DNA of 64,000 bases from GCA-2733415 sp964276095 (GCA_964276095.1 CAXYDR010000003.1:558001-622000); one strand, 5' to 3'; shown: positions 27,924-37,326, counted from the first letter of the stretch. The notes: a model not told the origin generated them from the letters alone. Program-made: numbers and translations.

Positions 27924-28367
27924 TTATTCAGGAAATCTTACTCTGGATGCATCTGTCTCAAACATTTCATCAGGTTCTTTAAAGCTTTTAAATTCAACTT
28001 TAAAACCATTAGGATCTTCTATAAAAAAAGATAGATGTTCTCCAATTTTGTTTTCAAAATATAATACTTCTGTAGTTATTTCAATCTCTTTTTGAAATAA
28101 GCAAGCGTATAAATTAGACCATAGATCTAGATTAACTATTACACCAAAGTGAAATGAAGGTATAATTTCATTACCTAACTTATAATCTTTAAATTTAAAA
28201 TCAAATTCCCCAGATTTTGTAAATGTTATTTGATTTCCATACAGATTAATATCAACCCATGTAGCAGTATTACGTCCCAATTGAGCTCCTAGCACATCAA
28301 TATAAAATGCTTTAGTTTTTTCTATATCCTTACAAGGAAGGGATAGATGAAATGCGAATTTAGTCAT
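27924..28367 (-). CDS. VOC (glyoxalase-fold) family protein
   Basis: 147 residues: start HLSLPCKDIEKTKAFYID and end FFIEDPNGFKVEFKSF, the paired beta-alpha-beta modules of the vicinal oxygen chelate fold. Substrate cannot be predicted from sequence. It precedes the TerB-like gene by 31 bp on the same strand. Confidence 0.85.
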   Translation of the reverse strand: MTKFAFHLSLPCKDIEKTKAFYIDVLGAQLGRNTATWVDINLYGNQITFTKSGEFDFKFKDYKLGNEIIPSFHFGVIVNLDLWSNLYACLFQKEIEITTEVLYFENKIGEHLSFFIEDPNGFKVEFKSFKEPDEMFETDASRVRFPE

Positions 28368-28811
28368 AGCAAATCCTATTAAAATTAATTAATATTTAAG
28401 AATTCAAAGTTGCTTCCTATAATTTAGAAAGTAAGTTTTTTACAACAACTATATGGGGAAATTTGCTCTTAGCGCACAACTAAAATATTCATAAGTAGTA
28501 AACAGCCTGAGAGGCGTTACACTTTTGATATTCATTATTTTTAAAAATACGGAAGTTAGCTTTAAATTCTGATTTCTCATCCAATGAGCAATTTTTAAGT
28601 TTGACTTCCTAAGCTTAAAAACATCAGATATATAAACATGTTTCATTATGTTCAACTAAAACCCTGTAAAAGGGAAATACCTTATACCAAATATAATCAT
28701 TTTTTTGATATCCAAAACAAAACTTGAAAAATTATATGTTTTTTTATTTTTTTTATAAAAACCTATAATTTTAGACTAACAAAACAACTAACTATCCTTT
28801 ATATCCACTAG
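28368..28811. other. Intergenic region with no supported gene
   Basis: About 440 bp. It holds a 68-codon open frame (28449-28655, minus) without recognisable family features; a faint resemblance to KilA-N text is too weak to call. The 28730-28760 stretch is a T-rich tract. No RNA gene or long repeat seen. Confidence 0.5.
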
Positions 28812-30989
28812 TTATACTAAAACATTTTCAAATGGGGAATCAAAACAAAATACAGCTGATATTCTTGATTCATTAACAATTTTGATCATTTCTGATGTTG
28901 CCATATCAGCATCAATGCTAAATATATTAATATCCGTATCGCTATATTTTCTTACATTATTTATAATTTCACCTTGTTCAATGACTATGTTTGTATTAAT
29001 TGGAAACCTAATTAACGATTTGAAATCTTCAATATCTTTATCTGAAAACAATGTTGGGGTTTCATTATCAATAATAATTACTTTAATACTTCCTTTCCAA
29101 TTTTTACAAATTAACAGTGATAAGAGTGTTGACAAATCATTATTCTCTATATTAAATGACTCTTTCCAGTTAGGTGGAATGTTAGTTAACCAAAGGTTAA
29201 TATTCTTCTCAATAGCCAAACTAGCAGTAGAAAAAGGTATATATATTATCATACCAAAATTATTCTTTCTAGCAGCTAATAGTAATTTATTTTGATTTTC
29301 TGCATTGACATCATTAGGGTCTATACTAACAAAAACAACATTGGGTTTAAAAAAAGCTGCGTTTAAAGATTGCATACTAATATTAACTGTAGTATTAAAT
29401 TCAGTATTATCAACTAATGCATAAGAAACAGATATTCCACTTTCTTTAAACTTTTGAGTAGCATTATTTAGAAATAACTCTATGCTTTTTTGTTCTTCGG
29501 GATTTTCATTAATTAATGATAAAATTTTAACAGACCCCTTTGGGTATACAATTGAATGAATAAGCTTATAAGAACTTCTGATTTCTTTAGGCATTATCAT
29601 TGGTATTAAAAGGTCTGGACGCCATGATCTAACTTCTTTTTGTGGGCTTAAATTACTAGATTTTTTAGTAGCCCATTCTGCAAGAGCTGTAAACAAACCA
29701 CTTCGTGAATCGCCTATCTCAGATTTTAAATTTAATTTTACTAGGTAATAATAAAAAGCAAAAATAAATATTAGAGAGAGTAAAGCAACAAATGCATTGA
29801 TTACAAACATTATTGCTATAGAACCAAATGCGCCTAATGCTGGGACTATAATTGGGACTTTTAAAGTAGGTCTGTAACTAGGTAAACCTAAAAATTGTTC
29901 AACTAAAACAACAATATTTACCATAGCGTATGTTATCATAAAGAACATCGTTAAGATTGGTGCTATGGTGTTTAAATCACGTAATGATATACCTATAAAA
30001 ACAATTATTGCAGTTATTCCCATAGAATAAACAGGCTCTCCTTTTTTTGATGTTTTAGCTAATAATTTACTCTTAGGCAAAATACCTTTTTCAGCCAAAG
30101 CAAGCATTATTCTAGGGGCTCCTACAAAAGAACCTAGTGCTGAAGATAATGTAGCTCCTAATAAACCAGCTATTACTATAGGGCTATATAAAGCCTTTTC
30201 GATAAACACATTGTAGTTTGAAGCCATTTCATTTGGAGTAGCAATCATTGCAGCAACAAATACTAAGCTTACATATATGATTGTTGTTAAAAAAACAGCT
30301 GCTAAAGTACCTTTGGGTATACTCTTATGTGGCTTTGTAAGATCACCAGACATGTTAGCGCCAGCCATAACCCCCGTAACAGCGGGAAAAAAAACAGCAA
30401 ACACAACCCAAAATGAAGTGCCTTTAAAGTTATTTTCAATAGACCCTGGGTATTTTCCAAATAACTCAAAATCATAATTAAGATCATTCGTGAACAACGA
30501 ACCATAAATTGAAACTAACGAAAGAATTATAATACCTAAAATTACATATTGAATTTTAAAAGTAAAACTTGTACTTATAAAAGCAATAATCATTACACAT
30601 ACAAAAACACTTAAATCTATCACTAAAGGGTTTAAGTTAGGTAGAACTGAATTTAAACCCTCACGAAAACCAAAAATATACATAGCAACAGCCAAGGCTT
30701 GTGCAATATAAAAAGGGATTCCTATTGCTCCTCCAATTTCCAAACCTAGCGATTTCGAGATAATACTAAATGCTCCTCCAGTACCTATTCTAACATTTGT
30801 AGTGATTGAAGACAAACTTAATGCTGTAGCTAAAATTATTGCCACAGACAGCGACACAATACCAAGAGCCCCAACAACACCAGCATTACCAACAACCCAT
30901 GGCTGTCTTATATACATTATTACCCCAAGTATCGTTAATGTGGTAGGTGTAAATACTCCCGAAAATGTTCCAAAAGTTTTCTTAGACAT
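28812..30989 (-). CDS. Na-K-Cl cotransporter-type (CCC/APC) permease
   Basis: 725 residues: about 12 TM helices up to residue 430, then a cytoplasmic domain. The N-terminus (GVFTPTTLTILGVIMYIR) and NVRIGTGGAFSIISKSLG are the signatures of the cation-chloride cotransporter branch of the amino acid-polyamine-cation superfamily. It is expected to move chloride with Na or K; the ion pair is not determinable. Confidence 0.85.
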   Translation of the reverse strand: MSKKTFGTFSGVFTPTTLTILGVIMYIRQPWVVGNAGVVGALGIVSLSVAIILATALSLSSITTNVRIGTGGAFSIISKSLGLEIGGAIGIPFYIAQALAVAMYIFGFREGLNSVLPNLNPLVIDLSVFVCVMIIAFISTSFTFKIQYVILGIIILSLVSIYGSLFTNDLNYDFELFGKYPGSIENNFKGTSFWVVFAVFFPAVTGVMAGANMSGDLTKPHKSIPKGTLAAVFLTTIIYVSLVFVAAMIATPNEMASNYNVFIEKALYSPIVIAGLLGATLSSALGSFVGAPRIMLALAEKGILPKSKLLAKTSKKGEPVYSMGITAIIVFIGISLRDLNTIAPILTMFFMITYAMVNIVVLVEQFLGLPSYRPTLKVPIIVPALGAFGSIAIMFVINAFVALLSLIFIFAFYYYLVKLNLKSEIGDSRSGLFTALAEWATKKSSNLSPQKEVRSWRPDLLIPMIMPKEIRSSYKLIHSIVYPKGSVKILSLINENPEEQKSIELFLNNATQKFKESGISVSYALVDNTEFNTTVNISMQSLNAAFFKPNVVFVSIDPNDVNAENQNKLLLAARKNNFGMIIYIPFSTASLAIEKNINLWLTNIPPNWKESFNIENNDLSTLLSLLICKNWKGSIKVIIIDNETPTLFSDKDIEDFKSLIRFPINTNIVIEQGEIINNVRKYSDTDINIFSIDADMATSEMIKIVNESRISAVFCFDSPFENVLV

Positions 30990-31410
30990 ACAATTATGAA
31001 TTTAAGTATGTTGCTTTATTTAGAAACAAACTTGTTAAATAATCTTATACTAAGTTCTTAATGAGGATATAATAAATTAGATATTTAAAGTTACTAAACT
31101 TTTAAGTAATAATTAATAGTTTGTCCATAATCCCTGCTACAAAATTCAAAATATATCATATTAATTTCAATTAACATACTTTACATCAATGACAATTCAA
31201 CACCTAAAAAAGATAAAGAAGGGACTATCGGTTTTTATTATATAACTAATGCACAACAATATAAACAAATGCACATAATTTTCAATGATTAAAAAAGTAG
31301 TTAGTAATATGGGTTCACTTTTTAAATTGAATGCTTCTGTATATATACAACTATCGCCATTTTTTATAATTTGGCTTTGATAAAACAAGCCATCTAAACA
31401 CTTAATTAAT
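30990..31410. other. Intergenic region left of the integrated element
   Basis: About 420 bp between the cotransporter gene and the tRNA terminator. It contains only short AT-rich open frames (for example 31197-31388, minus) with no recognised features. Confidence 0.5.
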
Positions 31411-31446
31411 AAACCATAAACCCTTTAAAAACAAGGTTTATGGTTT
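31411..31446. terminator. Hairpin downstream of tRNA-Arg copy 1
   Basis: 12-bp perfect stem (31411-31422 with 31435-31446, 12-nt loop) beginning 15 bp beyond the tRNA 3' end. The plus-strand side is followed by ATTTTATTATTT. It probably ends leftward tRNA transcription and may act in both directions. Confidence 0.65.
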
Positions 31447-31460
31447 ATTTTATTATTTAG

Positions 31461-31534
31461 TGACCGCGAAGGGATTCGAACCCCCAACCCTCAGAGCCGA
31501 AATCTGATATTCTATCCAGTTGAACTACGCAGCC
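31461..31534 (-). tRNA. tRNA-Arg (anticodon TCG), copy 1
   Basis: A 74-nt cloverleaf. Acceptor GGCTGCG pairs with CGCGGTC (two G.U wobbles, all seven paired), discriminator A. D arm GTTC/GAAT, anticodon arm TCAGA/TCTGA with loop TTTCGGC giving TCG, T loop TTCGAAT. CCA is not encoded. It forms the left boundary of the integrated element and looks like the intact copy. A Bacteroidota -7 lies 12 bp upstream inside the element. Confidence 0.88.
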
Positions 31535-31535
31535 T
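31466..31535. repeat. Left attachment repeat (70 bp)
   Basis: Identical over 70 bp to 41965-42034. It spans almost the whole tRNA-Arg gene, from one base beyond the 5' end to the first three acceptor 3' positions. This is the likely att duplication produced by integrase-mediated recombination. Confidence 0.88.
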
Positions 31536-31545
31536 GTATTAATTA

Positions 31546-31553
31546 CAAATGTA
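31546..31553 (-). promoter_or_regulatory. -7 promoter element for tRNA-Arg copy 1
   Basis: Minus-strand TACATTTG fits the Bacteroidota -7 consensus TAnnTTTG and lies 12 bp upstream of the tRNA 5' end. No clean -33 TTG is at the usual distance. It lies within the element, so the element seems to bring a promoter for the reconstituted tRNA. Confidence 0.5.
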
Positions 31554-31568
31554 TTTCTTTTTAGAAAA

Positions 31569-31587
31569 GTGACACATAAAATGACAC
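31569..31587. repeat. Left pair of tandem TGACAC repeats (possible integrase arm sites)
   Basis: GTGACAC at 31569-31575 and ATGACAC at 31581-31587, 12 bp apart in the same orientation. An equivalent pair with the same 12-bp spacing occurs at the right end (41883-41901). These could be arm-type integrase or excisionase sites. Confidence 0.5.
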
Positions 31588-31637
31588 ATAATTTATAAGC
31601 TGTGTGTTTTTTATTTCTAATTGAAAATAGAAATACT

Positions 31638-32951
31638 ATGGCTAAGCTCACATTTAAACTCCGAAACAACAAAAACAACAGTGCCAATATTCAATTATTC
31701 TTCAGTTATGGCTATAATAAGAGATTAAGATACTCTACAGGACTGAAAGTTAAGAACAAAAACAACTGGGATGGCAAAAAACAGAAAGTAAAACGAGTAA
31801 TTGAAGAGATTGATCATATCAGAGTCAACAATACAATTAATCAATTAGAATATTATTTAGAAAAAGAGTACTACATATTACTCGAACAAAAAGACATCAT
31901 CATTAATAACGATGTACTTAAAGAACTATGTAATGTTTTTTTTGGAAAAAATAGTACAGTTAAGAAAGAGCACAAACTAGAGCTGATGCCCTTCTTTGAC
32001 TGGTTCATAGTTAATTACAGTAACAAACCTCTAATTTCCACAGGTAGACCTCTAAAAAGCAGTACTGCAAAAACCTATAAAAATGCAGGTTCTTTATTAA
32101 AGAGATTTAGTAATGAAGTCTACAAAGTTACATATGATGAAATAAATATTGCATTCTACAATGACTATTTAAATTGGATGCTTAAACATAATTATAGCAC
32201 AAACTATATAGGCACTCAGATTAAAATTTTAAAGACATTACTAAACGCTAGCTTTGAGCTAGGCTACCATTCAAATGTTGAACATAATAAAAAGTATTTC
32301 AAAAAACCTAATGAAGAGGTTTATAGCATTTTCTTAAACCAAGATGAACTTGACAAAATTAATCAACTAGACTTCAACAAGAGTCCCACAATCAAAGTAA
32401 AGAATACATCCTTATATTTAAATGCTAGAAAACTTGATAATGCTAGAGATTTGTTTTTAATTTCAGCTTATACAGGGTTAAGAGTCAGTGATTTTAATAA
32501 ACTTAAATTTGAGAATATAGTGCATTTAGAAGATAGGAGCTATTTCCAATTAATTACTGTTAAAAATGAGAAACACCTTACTATACCTATTAACAGTATT
32601 GTTCAGAATATTTTAAATAAAAGAGAAGGAAAACCTCCAGAAAATGTTCCTAATCAGCATTTAAATTATGCCTTAAAGGAAATTGGGGAGTTAGCAGGAA
32701 TTGACTCGCCAGTTATAATAGAAAAAACAACTGGTGGTGTAAAGAAAAAAGTTAATTATAAGAAATATGAATTAATTACTAATCATACGGGAAGAAGATC
32801 TTTTTGTACAAATGCCTATTTAGCAGGTATGAATACAATTGACATTATGGCTATAAGCGGGCATTCTACTGAAAAAGTATTTTATAATTACATAAAAGTA
32901 AACCATATAGGTAGAGCCAAGAAGATTGCTAAGCATCAATTCTTTAAATAA
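31638..32951 (+). CDS. int: Tyrosine recombinase (integrase)
   Basis: I use the ATG at 31638 (MAKLTFKLRNNKN); an upstream in-frame ATG at 31602 adds 12 residues inside the arm repeats. About 437 residues: N-terminal arm-binding domain, SAM-like core-binding domain (about 110-220) and catalytic domain. Catalytic residues: Arg in YTGLRVSDF (about 281), HTGRR (about 383) and SGHSTEKVFYNY with the nucleophile Tyr near 416. It lies directly inside the left att repeat, as expected for tRNA-targeting elements. Confidence 0.92.
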   Translation: MAKLTFKLRNNKNNSANIQLFFSYGYNKRLRYSTGLKVKNKNNWDGKKQKVKRVIEEIDHIRVNNTINQLEYYLEKEYYILLEQKDIIINNDVLKELCNVFFGKNSTVKKEHKLELMPFFDWFIVNYSNKPLISTGRPLKSSTAKTYKNAGSLLKRFSNEVYKVTYDEINIAFYNDYLNWMLKHNYSTNYIGTQIKILKTLLNASFELGYHSNVEHNKKYFKKPNEEVYSIFLNQDELDKINQLDFNKSPTIKVKNTSLYLNARKLDNARDLFLISAYTGLRVSDFNKLKFENIVHLEDRSYFQLITVKNEKHLTIPINSIVQNILNKREGKPPENVPNQHLNYALKEIGELAGIDSPVIIEKTTGGVKKKVNYKKYELITNHTGRRSFCTNAYLAGMNTIDIMAISGHSTEKVFYNYIKVNHIGRAKKIAKHQFFK

Positions 32952-33027
32952 CCATAATAAAGATCTGTCATTTCTTACTCATCCTTTGTGACTCATATTT
33001 ATATATTGACCATCATATTGTTCTATA

Positions 33028-33162
33028 AAGGCTACTAAGGCGTCAATGGAAGTTGTATCTGAGTTACTAGGACATAGTAAAATAATTGTTACTCAGGAAT
33101 ATTATGCTAAGGTTGTGAAGAGTAAAGTAAGTACTAAAATAATAAAATTGAAAATACTTTAA
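33028..33162 (+). pseudogene. C-terminal remnant of a second tyrosine recombinase
   Basis: Short frame reading KATKASMEVVSELLGHSK, then IIVTQEYYAKVVKSKV, and ending at a TAA at 33160-33162. SELLGHS and QEYYAK match the His and nucleophile Tyr region of Bacteroidota integrases. The catalytic Arg and HxxR box are missing, so it is a relic of an older integration at the same place or of recombination within the element. Confidence 0.75.
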
Positions 33163-33440
33163 AATAATGGGTAACAAAATTGAATAAACGGGAACTAGTA
33201 GTTGTAGGGTTTAACTATCACTACTAATAGTGAGTGTAAAATACCCAAATTACATGAACTGAAATTTATAATAATAACTTTAGTTTTGCGTTGTAATATG
33301 GTGTTCACTAATTACACTACCAAGTTTACTCAATCAAAAGTATGCTACACTCATTGTTTGTAGTATTATATTGAAAGAGTAGCTAGGTTTGTAGAAGGTA
33401 AACATTAATAAACTAACGAAAAACTTAGCCAAAATTTACT
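33163..33440. other. Intergenic region between integrase remnant and lipoprotein gene
   Basis: Contains a short 6-bp hairpin (TCACTA with TAGTGA, 33218-33233) and a promoter-like pair, TTTG at 33357-33360 and TAGGTTTG at 33384-33391 (23-bp gap, slightly long), upstream of the lipoprotein ATG at 33441. Confidence 0.45.
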
Positions 33441-35240
33441 ATGAAGAAAACATTTAAGAACATTACAAAACTAGGAATCCTACTATTTGGGATTTCTGTG
33501 GCAATTACAAGTTGTCAGAAAGATGATGAACTATTGGTAATTGAGGAAGAAAGTACTACTCAAGAAGTTCCTCAGCTAAAAGCAACAGTAGCTGATTTTA
33601 AAACACAACTAAAAGGAAATACAAATGCTAAAAATAAACTTAATAAGTTTAGAAGTAGCAACACTCTTTCAAGAACACTATATTCTGACACATATAATTT
33701 TAGTATTGATACTACCAGTGTTCAAAAAATAGAAACACAATCTTACTCAAGTTTTACTTTTGTAGTAGAACGTGAACAAATTAATTTAGAATTGGTAGAG
33801 AATTATGTATTGACACAGTTTAATGATGATAGATACACCCAATATTTAATTTCTTATCCAATTGTAAACGGGGAGCCAGATATTTCAACTGGTAGTCTAG
33901 AAGTGATCAATGATGACTCTTTATTATACAATAGAATCCAGACACCTTGTGAAGGTTTAATGGAGTATCAAGCGCCAGTTTGTATAGATTATAATTGTGG
34001 AGATGCAGGTGATCATTCTCCAGGAGAAGCTTGTACTTCAGGAGAGTATGTAGCTTATAGAAAATGTACTGAAGGTGGCTGGGTAAATACAGGTTGTAGC
34101 ACAGGAGGTGGAAGTACAGATTCAGGTACTGGTGATCCAGCTGACTCTAATAATGGAGGAAATACAAATACAGGAGGAGATACTACGCCACCAGATGATG
34201 AAGAAGTGGTTGTTGTAGTTGTTCCGTTAGTTCCAGCTTGGCAACAAATAGTTAACTGTATTAATGGAACTACTTTAGGTGGAATTACTGATACATCTCT
34301 TTTAAGTACTGATATGATAGCTTGGCTAAGTACTAATACAAGTAAAAAAGTAAACCAATTAAACGCTTATTTAAAAGAGAACTTATGTAATCAAGATGCA
34401 CAAGAATTTGGGATTTTAGCAGCTGAAGGTATTAAAAATGGTAGTGATATTGATTATGTAGATAAAATTGTTATTGACCCTACATTTATAAATAATCAAA
34501 AAGCAAAATGTGTATATGATAAATTAAAAAACTTTTCAAGCAATTATTTCTCGAATATATTATCTGATTTTGATAATAATAAGTTATGCAAATTAACTTT
34601 CAAAGTGACTAATATTCCTCAAACAAGTCCAACGGAGACTTTTAAAGCAAAAACATTACCTAGGTTTAATGTTACAGGGTTAAGAACTTTTGACATTATT
34701 CTTGATCAACAGTTTGTAAATGATGCTTCGTTAATAGAAATAGCCTTTACTTTAATTCATGAGCTAATTCATGCTGAAATTATGGAGAGATGTATGCAAT
34801 TAGGTATTGTTACTGGAGCAGTTTATAACACGACAACATGGGACGTATCTAATAATTTCAGTAATGGCTCAGTGATTTCATCTGACCTTCCTAGCGCTTT
34901 GTTTAGTATGTTAGTTTCACAATACAGTAATTATGTAGGTCCTGTTCCAAACGGAGGGAATTGGCAACATAATTTGTATGATGTTGCTGGGTATAGGGCT
35001 AAAATATCAGAAGATTTAGAAGAAGTACATGGCTTTTTAGATGACCCTTCAAATCCATTTGCGAGTAACCTTAATAACGGAACAGTTATTGCATTGACAA
35101 TGAGTGAGTATTTTGATCTAATAACATGGGCAGGGTTACATGGAACTGATGCATATAACAATTTATCTGCTTTAGATAATACAAAGATAAATCAAGCTCT
35201 TAATCAAACTGAACAATTTTATAATGAAAACTGTAATTAA
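33441..35240 (+). CDS. Lipoprotein with HExxH zinc-protease motif
   Basis: 599 residues. Signal peptide with lipobox VAITSC at residue 25. Residues about 175-260 are a Cys/Gly/Ser/Thr-rich linker (EACTSGEYVAYRKC, then GGGSTDSGTGDPAD). The C-terminal half has HELIHAE (residues 440-446), the HExxH zinc motif, with an acidic stretch after it. It is probably a cell-surface metallopeptidase of the element; I cannot name its family. The next gene overlaps it by 17 bp. Confidence 0.65.
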   Translation: MKKTFKNITKLGILLFGISVAITSCQKDDELLVIEEESTTQEVPQLKATVADFKTQLKGNTNAKNKLNKFRSSNTLSRTLYSDTYNFSIDTTSVQKIETQSYSSFTFVVEREQINLELVENYVLTQFNDDRYTQYLISYPIVNGEPDISTGSLEVINDDSLLYNRIQTPCEGLMEYQAPVCIDYNCGDAGDHSPGEACTSGEYVAYRKCTEGGWVNTGCSTGGGSTDSGTGDPADSNNGGNTNTGGDTTPPDDEEVVVVVVPLVPAWQQIVNCINGTTLGGITDTSLLSTDMIAWLSTNTSKKVNQLNAYLKENLCNQDAQEFGILAAEGIKNGSDIDYVDKIVIDPTFINNQKAKCVYDKLKNFSSNYFSNILSDFDNNKLCKLTFKVTNIPQTSPTETFKAKTLPRFNVTGLRTFDIILDQQFVNDASLIEIAFTLIHELIHAEIMERCMQLGIVTGAVYNTTTWDVSNNFSNGSVISSDLPSALFSMLVSQYSNYVGPVPNGGNWQHNLYDVAGYRAKISEDLEEVHGFLDDPSNPFASNLNNGTVIALTMSEYFDLITWAGLHGTDAYNNLSALDNTKINQALNQTEQFYNENCN

Positions 35241-35685
35241 ACAACTAAATTTTAAAAATAAACTATTTGTCATTATATTATTTATGGTTAAGTTCTCTTT
35301 TTCTCAAGAAAACAGATCCGTTTATTTGATGTTTAATGATGATATGATAATAAGTGAGTTTGGAGATGAGGTTACCTTAAAATTTACTTTAAATAGCCAT
35401 GACTCAAAGCCTAATACATATAATTTTAAAATACACAACTTAGTTGAAGGTTTTAAGCTCGCTAAATTTAATGAAATTAAAAACCCTATATTGTTAGATT
35501 CAATTAATAAAAAAGAACTGTTTAGTTTAAATGATCTTTCAGACATGAAGCCATGCAAATTACATTATTTTCTTAGTGATGTAAAAACCGTTTATTTAAT
35601 AAAAGAACTAGAAGAAAAATATTTTAAGTATTCTCTTATTTATTGGAGTACACAAAGAGGTTGGGCTCCTGTAAATACTAATTAA
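35224..35685 (+). CDS. Small secreted protein of unknown function
   Basis: 153 residues with a signal peptide (hydrophobic core about 12-27). No known domain. It starts inside the 3' end of the metallopeptidase-like gene (17-bp overlap), so the two are translationally linked. A partner or inhibitor of the protease is a reasonable guess but unsupported. Confidence 0.55.
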   Translation: MKTVIKQLNFKNKLFVIILFMVKFSFSQENRSVYLMFNDDMIISEFGDEVTLKFTLNSHDSKPNTYNFKIHNLVEGFKLAKFNEIKNPILLDSINKKELFSLNDLSDMKPCKLHYFLSDVKTVYLIKELEEKYFKYSLIYWSTQRGWAPVNTN

Positions 35686-35702
35686 GAAATTAACTATTAA
35701 AT

Positions 35703-35737
35703 AAAGACAGTCAGTGTAATGGCTGTCTTTACTTTTT
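35703..35737 (+). terminator. Rho-independent terminator
   Basis: Stem AAAGACAG... (35703-35713) pairs with 35720-35730 (11 bp, one G.U) and is followed by ACTTTTT. It ends the rightward lipoprotein/secreted-protein unit. Confidence 0.8.
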
Positions 35738-35913
35738 ATGACCACTATCATCTGATGTGTGTTGTAGGCTGTTAGGAAGGGGCTGAGTGTGTTGTGTGGT
35801 GGTGATTTGATTGATATACAATTCTTTAATTATTTGAATTAATGGAAGAATGTATTTCAATATTTTTTTAAAAAATCCTCGGGAATTTATTGACGATTAG
35901 AGGAACTCAATAA

Positions 35914-36582
35914 TTATAACAAAGGATAGATAGACTTCATCTTTTTGTTTACAGATATTATTTCAACCTTGATTCCAGATTTTGTTTTAGATATATAAAC
36001 ATTTTTACTTCCTTCTTTTTGAATCATATTTTCCACTGCGTATAAACATTCATGAAATAGTGTTGTCATATTCCAATTTAAAGGAAAAAAAGTGGTTGCT
36101 TGGTCTTTTTTTACCCAAGAATTAGTTGTTATATCCAAAAACTTAATCTCCGCTTTGATTACGCCAGTAATTTTACAATGTTTTAATATGTCGGTTATTT
36201 TAACCCTTTCTTTATCATAGTAGTGCACTCCTACTACTTTACCTTTATTTATTTTTCCAGAAATACAGTGCTCTAAAACATTAATAAAATTAGTATCTAC
36301 GGTTAAATCACTTTTTGTAAGAATAAAATCTTTTACTACAGCAATATTCTTTTCAAGACATATCTGTTGGGATCTCTTCTGATTTCTTAAATATAAGTTT
36401 CTATATATGGTAGACTTTCTCTTTAAAGTATTTAAATCATCAAAAGGCCCTTCCCCCTCAGATAAATCAAAAAGCCAAGAAGCTGGAATCTTTTCAATCC
36501 TAACCCCAGATTTTAACCCTTGTTTATCATTAACAAAAGTGTTTTTAGTAATATAATACTTATAGTCTTCATTTTTATTCAC
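35914..36582 (-). CDS. EndoU-type nuclease protein
   Basis: 222 residues, no signal peptide. Residues about 100-222 match the bacterial EndoU fold: EHCISGKINKG (His105), GVHYYDKERVKIT (His120), the strand KAEIKFLD, TFFPLNW (164-170), then ISKTKSGIKVE and an end ending in IYPLL. EndoU RNases use a His-His-Lys triad; His105 and His120 are in place and a Lys is available in the KTKSG segment. Bacterial EndoU domains are usually toxin tips (CdiA-CT). Here it stands alone with an unrelated N-terminal domain (1-95). Confidence 0.7.
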   Translation of the reverse strand: MNKNEDYKYYITKNTFVNDKQGLKSGVRIEKIPASWLFDLSEGEGPFDDLNTLKRKSTIYRNLYLRNQKRSQQICLEKNIAVVKDFILTKSDLTVDTNFINVLEHCISGKINKGKVVGVHYYDKERVKITDILKHCKITGVIKAEIKFLDITTNSWVKKDQATTFFPLNWNMTTLFHECLYAVENMIQKEGSKNVYISKTKSGIKVEIISVNKKMKSIYPLL

Positions 36583-36683
36583 TTTCCTTTATATACTTTA
36601 ATAAGGGTTCTGTCGCATTAATTATTCAAAGATATCGTTTTTGTTGAGAATCCACTTTTAAGAAGCAAGTGAACAGAAAGTTT

Positions 36684-36812
36684 TATCTATTTTTATTCCT
36701 CGTCCCCAACACTAGTGTCATCAATAGGATCTGGAGTTAGTTTTACCAAGCAGTAGTACCATATGTAGTATAGTATGCATGTTATTGTTATCCCGAGTAT
36801 GTTGTCTATCAT
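36684..36812 (-). CDS. Small single-TM protein
   Basis: A minus-strand frame from ATG 36810-36812, about 42 residues, starting MIDNILGITITCILYYIWYY, i.e. a TM helix. It begins 10 bp after the PD-(D/E)XK-like gene and precedes the EndoU gene. The exact C-terminus depends on a base I read with less certainty, so the right codon count is approximate. Function unknown. Confidence 0.4.
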
Positions 36813-36822
36813 GTTTGGTGCT

Positions 36823-37326
36823 TTATATGCAGCTAAAGTATTTCACTGCGAGTTTTTGAAAGTTGTTTAGTGTTGTGTTTTCTGTAAAGATCGTGTTGTT
36901 GTTTTCTAGGAGGTACTTATTAGATCCCGGAGTTATTTCTTCGCCAATCCGCAATTCGTCGTAGCTAATACATTTGATCGTGTCCTTACTAAATATTATG
37001 AAAGTCGCTTTTTTGTATGGATAGTCTTTACCGCCGATGCAGTCGTAAGTAAACTCCCCACTTTTCCTAAACTTGACTTCTAGGTAGTGAATTGTCCTGT
37101 TCTCTGGGTGCAAGACCACAAAGTCTGGTGTCTTCCTGATTTCGTATACTATCCCCGAGTTTGGTTCTATTTCTTTTAGTAGTGGCATTATTGAAGGGAT
37201 CTGTGTTTCCATTCCGTACCTGTATACCATGTAACCTAGGTTTGTAAACAGCTGCTCGGTTATTGTCTCAGCTATTCTACCTTTGATCAGGTTTTCGTTG
37301 AAGAATAGTTCTTGTTGTGTCATCAT
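36823..37326 (-). CDS. PD-(D/E)XK-like nuclease-fold protein
   Basis: 167 residues with an N-terminal KGRIAE segment (acidic Glu20), TPDFVVL (Asp68) and HYLEVKF (Glu83, Lys85), i.e. the E...D...ExK pattern of restriction-endonuclease-like folds. Activity and target are unknown. It lies upstream of the small TM gene and EndoU gene on the same strand. Confidence 0.6.
   Translation of the reverse strand: MMTQQELFFNENLIKGRIAETITEQLFTNLGYMVYRYGMETQIPSIMPLLKEIEPNSGIVYEIRKTPDFVVLHPENRTIHYLEVKFRKSGEFTYDCIGGKDYPYKKATFIIFSKDTIKCISYDELRIGEEITPGSNKYLLENNNTIFTENTTLNNFQKLAVKYFSCI

Noticed and set aside
28449..28655. 68-codon minus-strand frame with weak KilA-N-like text (NLKIAHWMRNQN)
   Set aside because: The similarity is short and the frame lacks supporting context; I could not support a gene or remnant.
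31197..31388. 63-codon minus-strand frame before the element
   Set aside because: AT-rich, no recognisable features, no neighbours in the same direction.
31457..31687. Open frame running through the tRNA and attachment repeat
   Set aside because: The tRNA explains the sequence; the reading frame is incidental.
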